From SAR202 cluster bacterium (GTDB lineage: Bacteria; Chloroflexota; Dehalococcoidia; Lucifugimonadales; UBA3495): a DNA stretch of 39,732 nt. The stretch covers positions 1 through 39,732 of the forward strand of contig VGZV01000025.1 of NCBI GenBank assembly GCA_016872385.1, given 5' to 3'. Below are positions 1 through 7,409 of the stretch, one piece after another; within the stretch, counting starts at the first letter, position 1, and each line of letters starts with the position of its first letter. The notes beneath the pieces were generated by a model, which made no database searches, was not told the origin of the DNA, and saw nothing but the letters and a program-made list of their open reading frames with translations. Made by a program: the position numbers and the translations under genes.

Positions 1-8
1 GTGGTGAG

Positions 9-103
9 TCCCGACGTATCGGGATCCCGACTAGGTCGGGGCTTGTCGAACCATGAGCGGGCTAAAAGCTACTCATCCTTCGACAAGCTCAGGATGAGCG
101 GGC
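9..103. repeat. Cluster of short palindromes and inverted repeats
   Basis: Two adjacent palindromes, TCCCGA-CGTA-TCGGGA at 9-24 and CCCGA-CTAGG-TCGGG at 26-40, are followed by an inverted pair GCTTGTCGAA (41-50) and TTCGACAAGC (79-88). A hairpin CTCATCCT (72-79)/AGGATGAG (91-98) overlaps the latter. ATGAGCGGGCT occurs directly repeated at 53-63 and 93-103. The core TTCGACAAGCTCAGG recurs with one change inside the DUF255 gene near 28470, and the CCCGAC...TCGGG core recurs near 21796 and 36625. It looks like a dispersed repeat unit. No gene is seen in 1-250. Confidence 0.6.
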
Positions 104-250
104 TGGGTAGACGGCATTTCTCACACACGCTCTTAGATGCAATGCTCTTGCTCCGTGCTGTGTCATGTTTGCATAGCATCTTCCCAGGCATTAAACTACC
201 TGCGATTCATCGACTTTCCTGCTGCAATGAATATCGGAGGGCCAAAAAGG

Positions 251-706
251 ATGAACCGAAGGGAGTTTCTGCTGGTTGCCGGCGCAGTCCTGGGTCTGGG
301 CGCGGTGGCTGCCTGTAGTGGCGGGAGTGGCAACCCTGCTCCGGCCCAACCTCAGGCCATATCCCAAGAGCCCCAGGTATTTGAATGGCGAATTGGCGGG
401 AAAGGTGGATCGGGAGGACTTGGGGCGTTTGTGACCCAGGAAGTCTGGGAGCCAAAAAGGATTGAGGTCAAGGCAGGACAACCTTTCAAAATCCGGTTGG
501 TCCCCAGCGATGAACGGCTGCACCCCATTGCCTTTGACACTACCCTGGCGCCGGAGATTGGACAAGAGTTGGCCGATTTGACCGTGGACAAGGGCCAGCC
601 CACTGAAACCCCTGTAATGATCATCAAATCACCCAACAAGGCTTTTGACGTTTTTTGCCGGGAACACCGCGGCGCCGGGGGCTTTGGATCAATCATCACG
701 GTGTAG
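251..706 (+). CDS. Cupredoxin-like lipoprotein
   Basis: A 151-residue exported protein, probably a small extracytoplasmic copper protein in electron transfer or copper handling. The N-terminus has twin arginines (R3-R4) ahead of a hydrophobic stretch and a lipobox ending at C22, so it is probably a membrane-anchored lipoprotein, possibly Tat-routed. Residues ~43-151 form one cupredoxin domain. Candidate copper ligands are H91 (LHPIAF), C136 and H139 (FCREHRG). The methionine usually found a few residues after the last histidine is absent; the segment reads GAGGFG. Start ATG 251 is chosen because GGAGG lies at 236-240 and the signal peptide begins there; an in-frame ATG at 227 would only add residues before the signal. 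Family is clear, partner unknown. Confidence 0.85.
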   Translation: MNRREFLLVAGAVLGLGAVAACSGGSGNPAPAQPQAISQEPQVFEWRIGGKGGSGGLGAFVTQEVWEPKRIEVKAGQPFKIRLVPSDERLHPIAFDTTLAPEIGQELADLTVDKGQPTETPVMIIKSPNKAFDVFCREHRGAGGFGSIITV

Positions 707-724
707 GTGCGGAGCATGAGTTGG

Positions 725-810
725 TGGTGCCGAAGGTCGGACTCGAACCGACACGAGGTTGCCCCCACCGGTTTTTGAGACCGGCGCGTCTACCGTTCCG
801 CCACTTCGGC
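725..810 (-). tRNA. tRNA-Leu (CAA)
   Basis: The minus strand folds as a class II tRNA with a long variable arm. The 7-bp acceptor is GCCGAAG/CTTCGGC, the anticodon stem CCGGT/ACCGG encloses loop CTCAAAA, giving anticodon CAA (reads UUG), and the T-arm contains GGTTCGAGTCC. Discriminator A and the 3' CCA are encoded (725-728). Confidence 0.95.
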
Positions 811-853
811 TGGCTTGGCTGGACAGGTTGCCCTGTGGTAGCCAACGGGCACC

Positions 854-859
854 ATTATA
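854..859 (-). promoter_or_regulatory. Extended -10 element for tRNA-Leu
   Basis: The minus strand carries TATAAT preceded by TGG (TGnTATAAT, an extended -10), 44 nt before the tRNA 5' end. The -35 position about 17 bp upstream is weak (CTACAT). An extended -10 can compensate for a poor -35. Confidence 0.5.
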
Positions 860-937
860 CCATCATCTTTAGGCCCATGTAGCCTGCGGCATCCCGCAAG
901 AGGATGTAGTTTTTTCGTAACCGGGCTGCCGTTGCCC

Positions 938-966
938 TTGACGCTCACATATCCAGGCCATATAAT
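938..966 (+). promoter_or_regulatory. Sigma70 promoter of rpmH cluster
   Basis: TTGACG (938-943) and a perfect TATAAT (961-966) are separated by exactly 17 bp. Initiation would fall near 973, leaving a ~20-nt leader before rpmH. This is the strongest promoter match seen in the window and suits a highly expressed ribosomal protein gene. Confidence 0.85.
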
Positions 967-991
967 CCCTTCACCATAGGAAAGGGGAAAC

Positions 992-1129
992 ATGCCTAAA
1001 CGTACGTTACAGCCTAAACAGCGCCACCGCGCCAAGGTGCACGGATTCCGGGCGCGTTCCAAGACTGTGGATGGGCGAGAGGTACTGCACCGGCGGCGAT
1101 TCAAGGGACGCCACCGTCTGACCGTCTAA
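992..1129 (+). CDS. rpmH: 50S ribosomal protein L34
   Basis: A 45-residue, highly basic protein starting [19 protein letters not shown] and ending in [10 protein letters not shown], the usual size and pattern of L34 in the large ribosomal subunit. A purine-rich ribosome-binding site (GGAAAGGGG, 979-987) precedes the ATG, and a near-consensus promoter lies just upstream. It heads the standard rpmH-rnpA-yidD-yidC-jag order. Unlike many bacteria, dnaA is not next to it; a tRNA and a cupredoxin gene are. It is too short for many gene callers. Confidence 0.95.
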   Translation: MPKRTLQPKQRHRAKVHGFRARSKTVDGREVLHRRRFKGRHRLTV

Positions 1130-1145
1130 CCACTCCGTCTGGCTG

Positions 1146-1523
1146 ATGCAGCACAGCACCCGGCTAACCAGCAGCAGAAGATTCTCTGAAATTCACCAGT
1201 ACGGCCGGGGGACTGCCAACGACCTTCTGGTTGTCCGTGTGTTGCCCAACGAGTTGGACTACAGCCGCATTGGATTTGTGGTGGGGCGCCGGGTGGGTGG
1301 CGCAGTGGTTAGGAACAGAGTCAAGCGAAGGTTGAGAGAAGCAGTCCGCACTACTCCACCTATTCCCGGTTGGGACGTTGTAGTAATTGCCCGGCGGGGG
1401 GCAGATCTGGCCAGTTTCTGGCAGCTCCAACGGTCTGTTACTTCATTGCTCCGCCGTTTAGGCTTGATTGAGGAAAATATTTCAGCCAAGGGGAGCCCGG
1501 AATTAAAGGCAGCAGATAGATGA
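1146..1523 (+). CDS. rnpA: Ribonuclease P protein component
   Basis: A 125-residue protein subunit of RNase P, which binds the catalytic RNA and the 5' leader of precursor tRNAs. The N-terminus [16 protein letters not shown] and the RNR signature region [18 protein letters not shown] (~residues 51-68) are diagnostic. [12 protein letters not shown] near residue 80 matches the family. It starts 16 nt after rpmH and its last codon overlaps the yidD start by 4 nt, so the genes are very likely co-transcribed and translationally coupled. Confidence 0.95.
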   Translation: MQHSTRLTSSRRFSEIHQYGRGTANDLLVVRVLPNELDYSRIGFVVGRRVGGAVVRNRVKRRLREAVRTTPPIPGWDVVVIARRGADLASFWQLQRSVTSLLRRLGLIEENISAKGSPELKAADR

Positions 1524-1729
1524 AACGCGCTGCCGTTATGGCTATTCGCAGCTATCAAAAGGTGCTGTCGCCCTGCCTGCCTGCGGTATGCCGTTATATG
1601 CCCACATGTTCCCAATACTCCATGGAGGCCATCCAACGGTACGGACTTTTTAAGGGTTGTTGGCTGGCCATGAAACGATTGGCCCGTTGCCACCCCTTGG
1701 GTGGGCGTGGCCATGATCCTGTTCCTTAA
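1520..1729 (+). CDS. yidD: Membrane protein insertion efficiency factor YidD
   Basis: A 69-residue member of the YidD family, small membrane-associated proteins linked to YidC-dependent insertion. The conserved core [15 protein letters not shown] (residues ~24-38) and the cysteine-containing ending [15 protein letters not shown] are clear. ATG overlaps the rnpA stop (ATGA), the normal arrangement for this pair. Confidence 0.95.
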   Translation: MKRAAVMAIRSYQKVLSPCLPAVCRYMPTCSQYSMEAIQRYGLFKGCWLAMKRLARCHPLGGRGHDPVP

Positions 1730-1733
1730 GTAT

Positions 1734-3017
1734 ATGAATTTCATGGACGATTCCGGCTCGGCAAACCAGGGAAATCCGATTTCGCCTGCCGATGCCGCTC
1801 CAAATAGACCCAGCACCGCGTGGCGTCGCTGCTATGGCCTTTCCCAGCTTCTCGTGAAGGGGAGAGGGTTGGCAGTGTGGCTGGCTGTGTTGGGAGTTTT
1901 TTTGGTTGCAGCAGCGGCCTGCACGCCCCAATCGGCCCAAAGCACGGCGGCGGCTGGCGGGTGGTCCCCCGTAAGTGCTGGGGAAGGTGTGGTCTATGTG
2001 GGGACCCGTCAGGGACGCCTGAGCGCTTTAGCCGATAAGGGGTTCGACGGTGTAACCCTCCTCTGGAGTTTCCCCGCCGAGTCCAGTGGGGAGACCCTTC
2101 CTGGTATTTACAGCCCTCCCGCCGTTGGCAGCCGGTTTGTGTATGTGACTGCCCGCGACGGGTACCTCTACGCTGTTCCCAAAGACACTGGCCAATTGGG
2201 GGAGCGGGGTTGGCGTCGTCCGCTGGTTCAGCCAAAGGCGGCCCTGGTTGGAGCGCCCCAACTGGATGAGAAGGGCAGCGTGGTGGTAATAGGTTCTGAA
2301 GATGGCAACCTGTACGGGTATGATGCGGACAGTGGGGCGGAGCTGGCCTGGTCTCCTTTCTCAACTAGCGACAAAATCTGGTCCAGTCCGCTGGTAGCCA
2401 ATGGAGTAGCGTATTTTGGCTCCCACGATCACAACGTCTATGCAGTCTCCCTGAGCGACGGCCGGGAGCTCTGGCGATTTACCACCGGCGGGACTGTGGT
2501 TGCGCGGCCCCTGCTGTTCAAAGATTTAATCGTAGTGGGCTCCTTCGACCGGCACTTGTATGCCTTGGAGGCTAAAACCGGGGAATTGCGGTGGCAGTTC
2601 GCCGCCAAGAACTGGTTTTGGGCCGGGGCAGTTGGAGGCCAGGGAATCATTTTCGCCCCATCCATGGACGGCAACGTCTACGCCCTGGATGCCTCGGGGG
2701 GATTGCTCTGGCAACATAGCATGGATTCCCCTATAGTTTCCACTCCGGTGATGCTTCCCCGCGGCTTGGTGGTAGCCAGCAAGGACGGCAAGATTAGCCT
2801 GCTGGATCCCGCCCCGGTGGACCGGGGGCCGGCGCGGGAACTAGCCACCAGGACTTTGCGCAACGCCACCATAACCGCTCCCTTGTCTGCGTGGGGTGAT
2901 TCGGTTTACGTTGGCGCCCAAGATAGCACCGTCCGCCGTATTCAGATAAAGGAAGCGCAGACCCAGGTATGGTGCTTCCGGACCCAGCCCAAAGATGGTC
3001 AGACTCAATGCGAATAG
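1734..3017 (+). CDS. PQQ-like beta-propeller lipoprotein
   Basis: An exported protein of about 427 residues built from roughly eight propeller repeats of the PQQ/BamB type, for example GVVYVGTRQGRLSAL, RFVYVTARDGYLYAV, GVAYFGSHDHNVYAV and GIIFAPSMDGNVYAL. A hydrophobic segment ending VAAAAC (Cys ~63 with this start) is a lipobox, so it is probably anchored at the outer face of the membrane. The start is uncertain: in-frame candidates are GTG 1701, ATG 1713, 1734 and 1743, and GTG 1854 directly before the signal segment. None has a good ribosome-binding site; 1734 is chosen for its closeness to the yidD stop. It lies between yidD and yidC, suggesting a role in membrane or envelope protein biogenesis (inference). 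PQQ binding is not demonstrated. Confidence 0.8.
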   Translation: MNFMDDSGSANQGNPISPADAAPNRPSTAWRRCYGLSQLLVKGRGLAVWLAVLGVFLVAAAACTPQSAQSTAAAGGWSPVSAGEGVVYVGTRQGRLSALADKGFDGVTLLWSFPAESSGETLPGIYSPPAVGSRFVYVTARDGYLYAVPKDTGQLGERGWRRPLVQPKAALVGAPQLDEKGSVVVIGSEDGNLYGYDADSGAELAWSPFSTSDKIWSSPLVANGVAYFGSHDHNVYAVSLSDGRELWRFTTGGTVVARPLLFKDLIVVGSFDRHLYALEAKTGELRWQFAAKNWFWAGAVGGQGIIFAPSMDGNVYALDASGGLLWQHSMDSPIVSTPVMLPRGLVVASKDGKISLLDPAPVDRGPARELATRTLRNATITAPLSAWGDSVYVGAQDSTVRRIQIKEAQTQVWCFRTQPKDGQTQCE

Positions 3018-3052
3018 CCGGCTCAAGATTCGAGAGTAAGAGGTAGCGTTCC

Positions 3053-3973
3053 TTGGAGGCTCTGGCGTTCCTCTGGAACGAAGTAATAATCCGGCCCATG
3101 CTCAACACCCTAGTGGTGTTGTATGTGCTCCTGTTCAGCCAGATGGGTCTGGCTATTTTCGGCTTCACCGTGCTGGTGCGGGTGGTCACGCTGCCCCTGG
3201 CCCTCAAGCAAATTCGGCAGATGCAGGCCATGACCAGCATCCAGTCAAAGCTTAAGGAACTTCAGGAAAAGCACGGCAAGGACCGTGCCCGCATGTCTCA
3301 GGAGACCATGCGGCTCTATAAAGAGGCCGGCGTAAGCCCCATTGGTTGTCTGGGGCCCATGATAATCCAGATGCCCATCCTGTTTGGCCTGTTCCAGGTA
3401 CTGATTCAGACTCTTTACAGCAACCCTAACGACCTGGTGAATCTGTCCTCGCGCTTGTATTCCTGGATGCCTTTTGACCAGGTGCACGCCGCGGCGCCGC
3501 TGAACCACAAATTCGTTGGCCTGGACCTGGCGGCCAACCCCCGCCTCTTCCTGTTTGTTGTCCCCCTGCTGGTGGGCGCCTCCACCTGGGTCCAGCAGAA
3601 GATGACCACCACACCGGCCATGGATGCCAGGCAGCAGTCCAGTCAGAACATGATGCTCTGGATGATGCCGATAATGCTGGGGGTGTTTGCCTTTCAATTT
3701 CCGGTGGGCCTCTCTCTATACTGGATCATTTCCAACGTCATTGGCATCGCCATCCAGTATTTTATTACAGGTTGGGGGCCGCTCTTCCCCATATTTCCCA
3801 AGGCACGGCCCGCCCCAGCGGCGGTCTCGCCGGCTCCAGAAGCAGCTCCCAAGGAGATAGTGGAGAATGGACGAAATAATCCTGACCGCCCGAACCGTCG
3901 AAGAAGCCGAAGAATTAGCGCTGAAAGAGCTAAACGCCGACCGCAGCGAGGTAGAGGTCGAAATACTAAGTAG
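3053..3973 (+). CDS. yidC: Membrane protein insertase YidC
   Basis: A 306-residue YidC/Oxa1/Alb3 insertase of the short Gram-positive type, lacking a large periplasmic domain. The first membrane segments lead into VLVRVVTLPLALKQ, with the conserved groove arginine at R43. A coiled basic segment (~52-90) and QMPILFGLFQVL follow, then further transmembrane segments to ~residue 245. The start is TTG 3053 after AGAGGT. The last 35 residues are extremely basic (13 Arg, 2 Lys), like ribosome-binding tails of YidC homologues, and are encoded in DNA that also encodes the start of jag in another frame (107-nt overlap). Co-translational partner of YidD and SecYEG by family knowledge. Confidence 0.93.
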   Translation: MEALAFLWNEVIIRPMLNTLVVLYVLLFSQMGLAIFGFTVLVRVVTLPLALKQIRQMQAMTSIQSKLKELQEKHGKDRARMSQETMRLYKEAGVSPIGCLGPMIIQMPILFGLFQVLIQTLYSNPNDLVNLSSRLYSWMPFDQVHAAAPLNHKFVGLDLAANPRLFLFVVPLLVGASTWVQQKMTTTPAMDARQQSSQNMMLWMMPIMLGVFAFQFPVGLSLYWIISNVIGIAIQYFITGWGPLFPIFPKARPAPAAVSPAPEAAPKEIVENGRNNPDRPNRRRSRRISAERAKRRPQRGRGRNTK

Positions 3974-4574
3974 GGGCAAGGCCGGGTTCCTGGGCCTTGG
4001 CGCGGAGTTGGCGCGGGTCAAAGTAACACGGAAAGGCGCTGTCCAGGAGCGCGCCCCAGCGCCCGCCGCAGTTGCGCCAGCGCCCGTGGAAAAGGCACCG
4101 CCCGATGGTGATGCCGCAACCCTGGCCCTGGAGACCGTGACGAAGATTCTGGCTGCCGCCAATGTGAACGTTTCGGGTACACTTAGGGCGTCTCACGATA
4201 GCGAGGCCGATGGTCCGGTCATTGATTTGACCGGCGAGGACTCGGGCTTGCTGATTGGCCGCCGGGGCCAGACCCTGCAGGCTCTACAGTTTTTGGTTAC
4301 TTCCATTGTCCGGACCCACCATTCCGATGTTTCCCGGGTGGTGCTGGACGTGGAGGGTTACCGCAACCGCCGGGAAGTAGCGCTGCGGGATATGGCTAAT
4401 AAAGTTGCAGAACGGGTGGCCCAGACTGGACGCAGCATCACCCTGGAGCCAATGTCGCCAGCAGACCGGCGGGTTATCCATACCTCCCTCTCCAGCCACC
4501 CCTCGGTGACCACCGAAAGTATAGGTGTCGGCGAAAATCGTAAAGTAACCATCATGCCCCGGCGCAAAAAGTAA
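3867..4574 (+). CDS. jag: RNA-binding protein Jag/KhpB
   Basis: A 235-residue protein with the three Jag modules in order: Jag_N (residues 1-~53, with KAGFLGLGAELARVKV), a KH domain whose GxxG loop is GRRG (131-134), and an R3H domain with R201-x3-H205. A low-complexity Ala/Pro linker separates Jag_N from KH. Homologues bind RNA and influence division and cell-wall synthesis. The start cannot move downstream without removing conserved Jag_N residues, so the long overlap with yidC appears real. Confidence 0.93.
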   Translation: MDEIILTARTVEEAEELALKELNADRSEVEVEILSRGKAGFLGLGAELARVKVTRKGAVQERAPAPAAVAPAPVEKAPPDGDAATLALETVTKILAAANVNVSGTLRASHDSEADGPVIDLTGEDSGLLIGRRGQTLQALQFLVTSIVRTHHSDVSRVVLDVEGYRNRREVALRDMANKVAERVAQTGRSITLEPMSPADRRVIHTSLSSHPSVTTESIGVGENRKVTIMPRRKK

Positions 4575-4629
4575 CCGGAATGCGGCAGCGGCATGGCCGG
4601 TTGACCCCACTATGCAGGCCACTTAAAAT

Positions 4630-6075
4630 ATGAATGTGGTTCACGGGGCAGACTGGCAGCACCAAGCAGGACCCCTCGATCACCCCCGGGAAGAGTGCGG
4701 GGTGGTGGGAGTGTATCTGCCGGGGGGCGATGCAGCCCGGACTGCCTTTTTTGGCCTGTTCGCCCTGCAGCACCGGGGGCAGGAAAGCGCAGGAATCGCC
4801 GCCGCTGATGGTCACGATGTAAACGTCCACACGGCCATGGGGCTGGTCACTCAGAGCTTCCGTGAGACCGATTTTGCTCCGTTGCGGGGTCCCCTTGCCA
4901 TAGGCCACACCCGCTACTCCACCACCGGCGCCTCCCGGGCCTGCAACGCCCAGCCGCTCTTGGTGCGGGGGCAGCACGGGGTACTAGCCCTGGCCCACAA
5001 CGGCAATATCATTAACGCCCTGCAACTGAAACACCAGCTCCAGGACCAGTGGGCTTGCGAATTCAATTCCACCACTGACTCGGAAGCTATTGCCTACTTG
5101 CTGGCCAATGCCCCAGGTCAGACCTGGGAGGAACGCGCCTTCTACTGCATGCGCAATCTGGAGGGGGCCTTCTCCTTCACCGCGTTGACTCCCACGGCTA
5201 TGATGGCGGTGCGCGACCCCCTGGGCATCAGGCCACTCTGTCTGGGCCAACTCAACGGCGGTTGGATTGTTGCTTCGGAAAGTTGCGCCTTAGAGCACCT
5301 GGGCGCAACCTTTCTTCGGGAAGTTGATCCGGGCGAAGTGATTGTCATCAACGAACAGGGTCCGCGTTCGGCTTACTACTCCGGCAGCAAAGGGCAGCGC
5401 GCTCTGTGCGTGTTCGAGATGATTTATTTTTCCCGTCCCGACAGCGTTCTGGATGGGCGTCAAGTCCACTCAGTGCGGCAGGCTCTGGGAGCGCAGTTAG
5501 CCGTGGAGCATCCGGTGGATGCTGACCTGGTGATTGGCGTGCCTGACTCCTCCATAGCTGCGGCGGTGGGCTACGCCCGGGAGTCGGGCATTCCTTACAG
5601 CGAAGGCTTGGTCAAGAACCGCTACGTGGGGCGCACCTTCATTCAGCCGGAACAGCGGTTGCGGGATTTGGGCGTGCGCCAGAAGTTCAACCCCCTGCCG
5701 GAGGTTATTGAGGGCCAGCGGCTGGTGGTGGTGGACGACAGCATAGTCCGCGGCACCACAACCCCCCATGTGGTCAACTTGCTGCGGGCGGCCGGGGCCA
5801 AGGAAATCCACCTTCGAGTCTGCGCCCCGCCTATCCGTCATCCCTGCTACATGGGTGTGGACATGGCTACCCGCCGGGAACTGGTGGCCGCCAACAAGAC
5901 CATCCCGGAAATCCAGGAAATGATTGGGGCCGATTCCCTGGGGTACTTGAGCGTGGCAGGGCTTATGAAGGTGGTGCGGGGGAATCGCGGCGGCTTCTGC
6001 GATGCCTGCTTTACGGGCAACTACCCTGTTCCCATTCAGTTGGAGTGGGACAAGCTGGCCCTGGAGAAACCGTAG
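4630..6075 (+). CDS. purF: Amidophosphoribosyltransferase
   Basis: A 481-residue enzyme for the first committed purine step, making 5-phosphoribosylamine from PRPP and glutamine. The N-terminal glutaminase has its nucleophile at C23 (EECGVVGVY), implying cleavage of a 22-residue propeptide. The PRPP loop is VVVDDSIVRGTT (~365-376). Four cysteines, C260, C406, C457 and C460, fit the [4Fe-4S]-containing B. subtilis type. It begins 55 nt after jag and opens the purF-purM-purH block. Confidence 0.95.
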   Translation: MNVVHGADWQHQAGPLDHPREECGVVGVYLPGGDAARTAFFGLFALQHRGQESAGIAAADGHDVNVHTAMGLVTQSFRETDFAPLRGPLAIGHTRYSTTGASRACNAQPLLVRGQHGVLALAHNGNIINALQLKHQLQDQWACEFNSTTDSEAIAYLLANAPGQTWEERAFYCMRNLEGAFSFTALTPTAMMAVRDPLGIRPLCLGQLNGGWIVASESCALEHLGATFLREVDPGEVIVINEQGPRSAYYSGSKGQRALCVFEMIYFSRPDSVLDGRQVHSVRQALGAQLAVEHPVDADLVIGVPDSSIAAAVGYARESGIPYSEGLVKNRYVGRTFIQPEQRLRDLGVRQKFNPLPEVIEGQRLVVVDDSIVRGTTTPHVVNLLRAAGAKEIHLRVCAPPIRHPCYMGVDMATRRELVAANKTIPEIQEMIGADSLGYLSVAGLMKVVRGNRGGFCDACFTGNYPVPIQLEWDKLALEKP

Positions 6076-6165
6076 CGGGGTAACGGGGTGGGCTGTCTCT
6101 GGCAAACGCAGTAGTCCGCGACGGCGATGGTTGAATTGACATAACAGCCATATCAATCCCGTGTA

Positions 6166-6293
6166 GTGCATCAATTAGCCTTTCGTCATTCCTGCGGGGC
6201 CGGAATCCAGGAGAACACCTAAACTATGTAAGTATCTGGGCACCCAGACTCGTCGGGGTGCGACGGGTTAAGCCTTGGGGTAAACTGATGCAA
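6166..6293. mobile_element. MITE-like element, family 1, copy 1
   Basis: A ~128-bp intergenic element between purF and purM. Imperfect terminal inverted repeats share TGCATCA (6167-6173) and TGATGCA (6286-6292). Internally it has an ATTCC/GGAAT hairpin and GCACCC...GGGGTGC. By eye it aligns along its whole length, about 70%, with 21717-21846 in the same orientation. No coding capacity. No other gene in 6076-6315. Confidence 0.6.
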
Positions 6294-6315
6294 TGCCCAA
6301 TCCCGAAGCTGCTTG

Positions 6316-7365
6316 ATGGCTGACCAAGTTCACGGAGTATTAGTTCATTTGCTGCCCAACAGTTACAGCGCTTCCGGCGTCCATCTGGATGCCATGGAAG
6401 GTCTCAAAGACCGCATCAAGGGGTTTGCCGCCCTGACCCACGGGCCAGAAGTGCTGGCCGGGGGCAGCACCTTTGCGGGCCTATATGCCTTGTCCGGCTT
6501 CCGGCAGCCGGTGTTGGTGGCCAGTACCGACGGCGTGGGCACCAAGCTGAAAGTAGCTGCCCAGTTGGGCCACTTTGAGTCCATTGGACAGGACCTGGTC
6601 AGTCTGAATGTCAATGACATCCTCACCAAGGGGGCCCGCCCCCTGTTCTTCCTGGACTACATCGCCTTCAGCAAGCTGGACCCACAGCGTATGGAGACCC
6701 TGCTGCGGGGCATAGTCTGGGGCTGCAAAGAGACGGGCTGCGCCCTGATTGGCGGCGAGACCGCTCAGATGCCTGGCCTGTATGCCGGAGACGATTTTGA
6801 TTTGGCGGGCTTTGTGGTGGGCGCCGTGGAGCGGGACCAGGTTATTGATGGCAGCCAGATAGCGCCTGGCGACCTGCTGGTGGGCATCCCCTCCAGCGGC
6901 CTCCACACCAACGGCTACTCCCTGGTTCGCAAGGTGTTTGGGCTGGATGAGCGGCCGTCGGCCCTGTTCCAGCGGTTCGATGAGCTGCACCACACCCTGG
7001 GCGAGGAACTGCTGGTGCGCCATCGTTGCTACTATCCGTTGCTCCAACCAACCCTGAGCCTGATCAAGGGCCTGGCCCACATCACTGGCGGCGGCTTGCC
7101 CGGCAAGATGCCCGCCATACTGCCCCCCACGGTGGCGGCCCAGTTCCAGACGGGAAGCTGGGAAGTCCCGGCCATCTTTCGCATTGTCCAGCGAGTGGGA
7201 CAGATTAGCAACGAAGAGATGTACCGGGTATTCAATATGGGCTTGGGCATGGTGGCGGTCTGCACGGAAGCCAACGTGGCGCGGCTGCAAGCCGTTGTGC
7301 CAGACGCCCATGTGGTGGGACGGATTATCCCCCGGCGGGACGACGCGCAGGTAATTCTGGGGTAG
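6316..7365 (+). CDS. purM: Phosphoribosylformylglycinamidine cyclo-ligase
   Basis: AIR synthetase, closing the imidazole ring of FGAM with ATP in purine synthesis. The conserved core begins SYSASGVHLDAMEG and includes STDGVGTKLKVA, VNDILTKGARPLFFLDYIA and GGETAQMPGLY, then the C-terminal ITGGGLPGKMP. Length is about 349 residues, normal for PurM. The start is uncertain: ATG 6316 lacks a ribosome-binding site and adds ~15 residues before the conserved region, while TTG 6349 has GGAG at 6334-6337. The gene begins only 22 nt past a repeat element, which may supply or separate its expression signals. Confidence 0.92.
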   Translation: MADQVHGVLVHLLPNSYSASGVHLDAMEGLKDRIKGFAALTHGPEVLAGGSTFAGLYALSGFRQPVLVASTDGVGTKLKVAAQLGHFESIGQDLVSLNVNDILTKGARPLFFLDYIAFSKLDPQRMETLLRGIVWGCKETGCALIGGETAQMPGLYAGDDFDLAGFVVGAVERDQVIDGSQIAPGDLLVGIPSSGLHTNGYSLVRKVFGLDERPSALFQRFDELHHTLGEELLVRHRCYYPLLQPTLSLIKGLAHITGGGLPGKMPAILPPTVAAQFQTGSWEVPAIFRIVQRVGQISNEEMYRVFNMGLGMVAVCTEANVARLQAVVPDAHVVGRIIPRRDDAQVILG

Positions 7366-7409
7366 GTTCTCGTCAATCTTTCTTGGGGTTAAGTGAGGGT
7401 TCTGGCAAC

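Noticed and set aside
790..1104. Minus-strand open frame upstream of tRNA-Leu
   Set aside because: It overlaps the rpmH promoter and coding region and the tRNA gene, and shows no family sequence.
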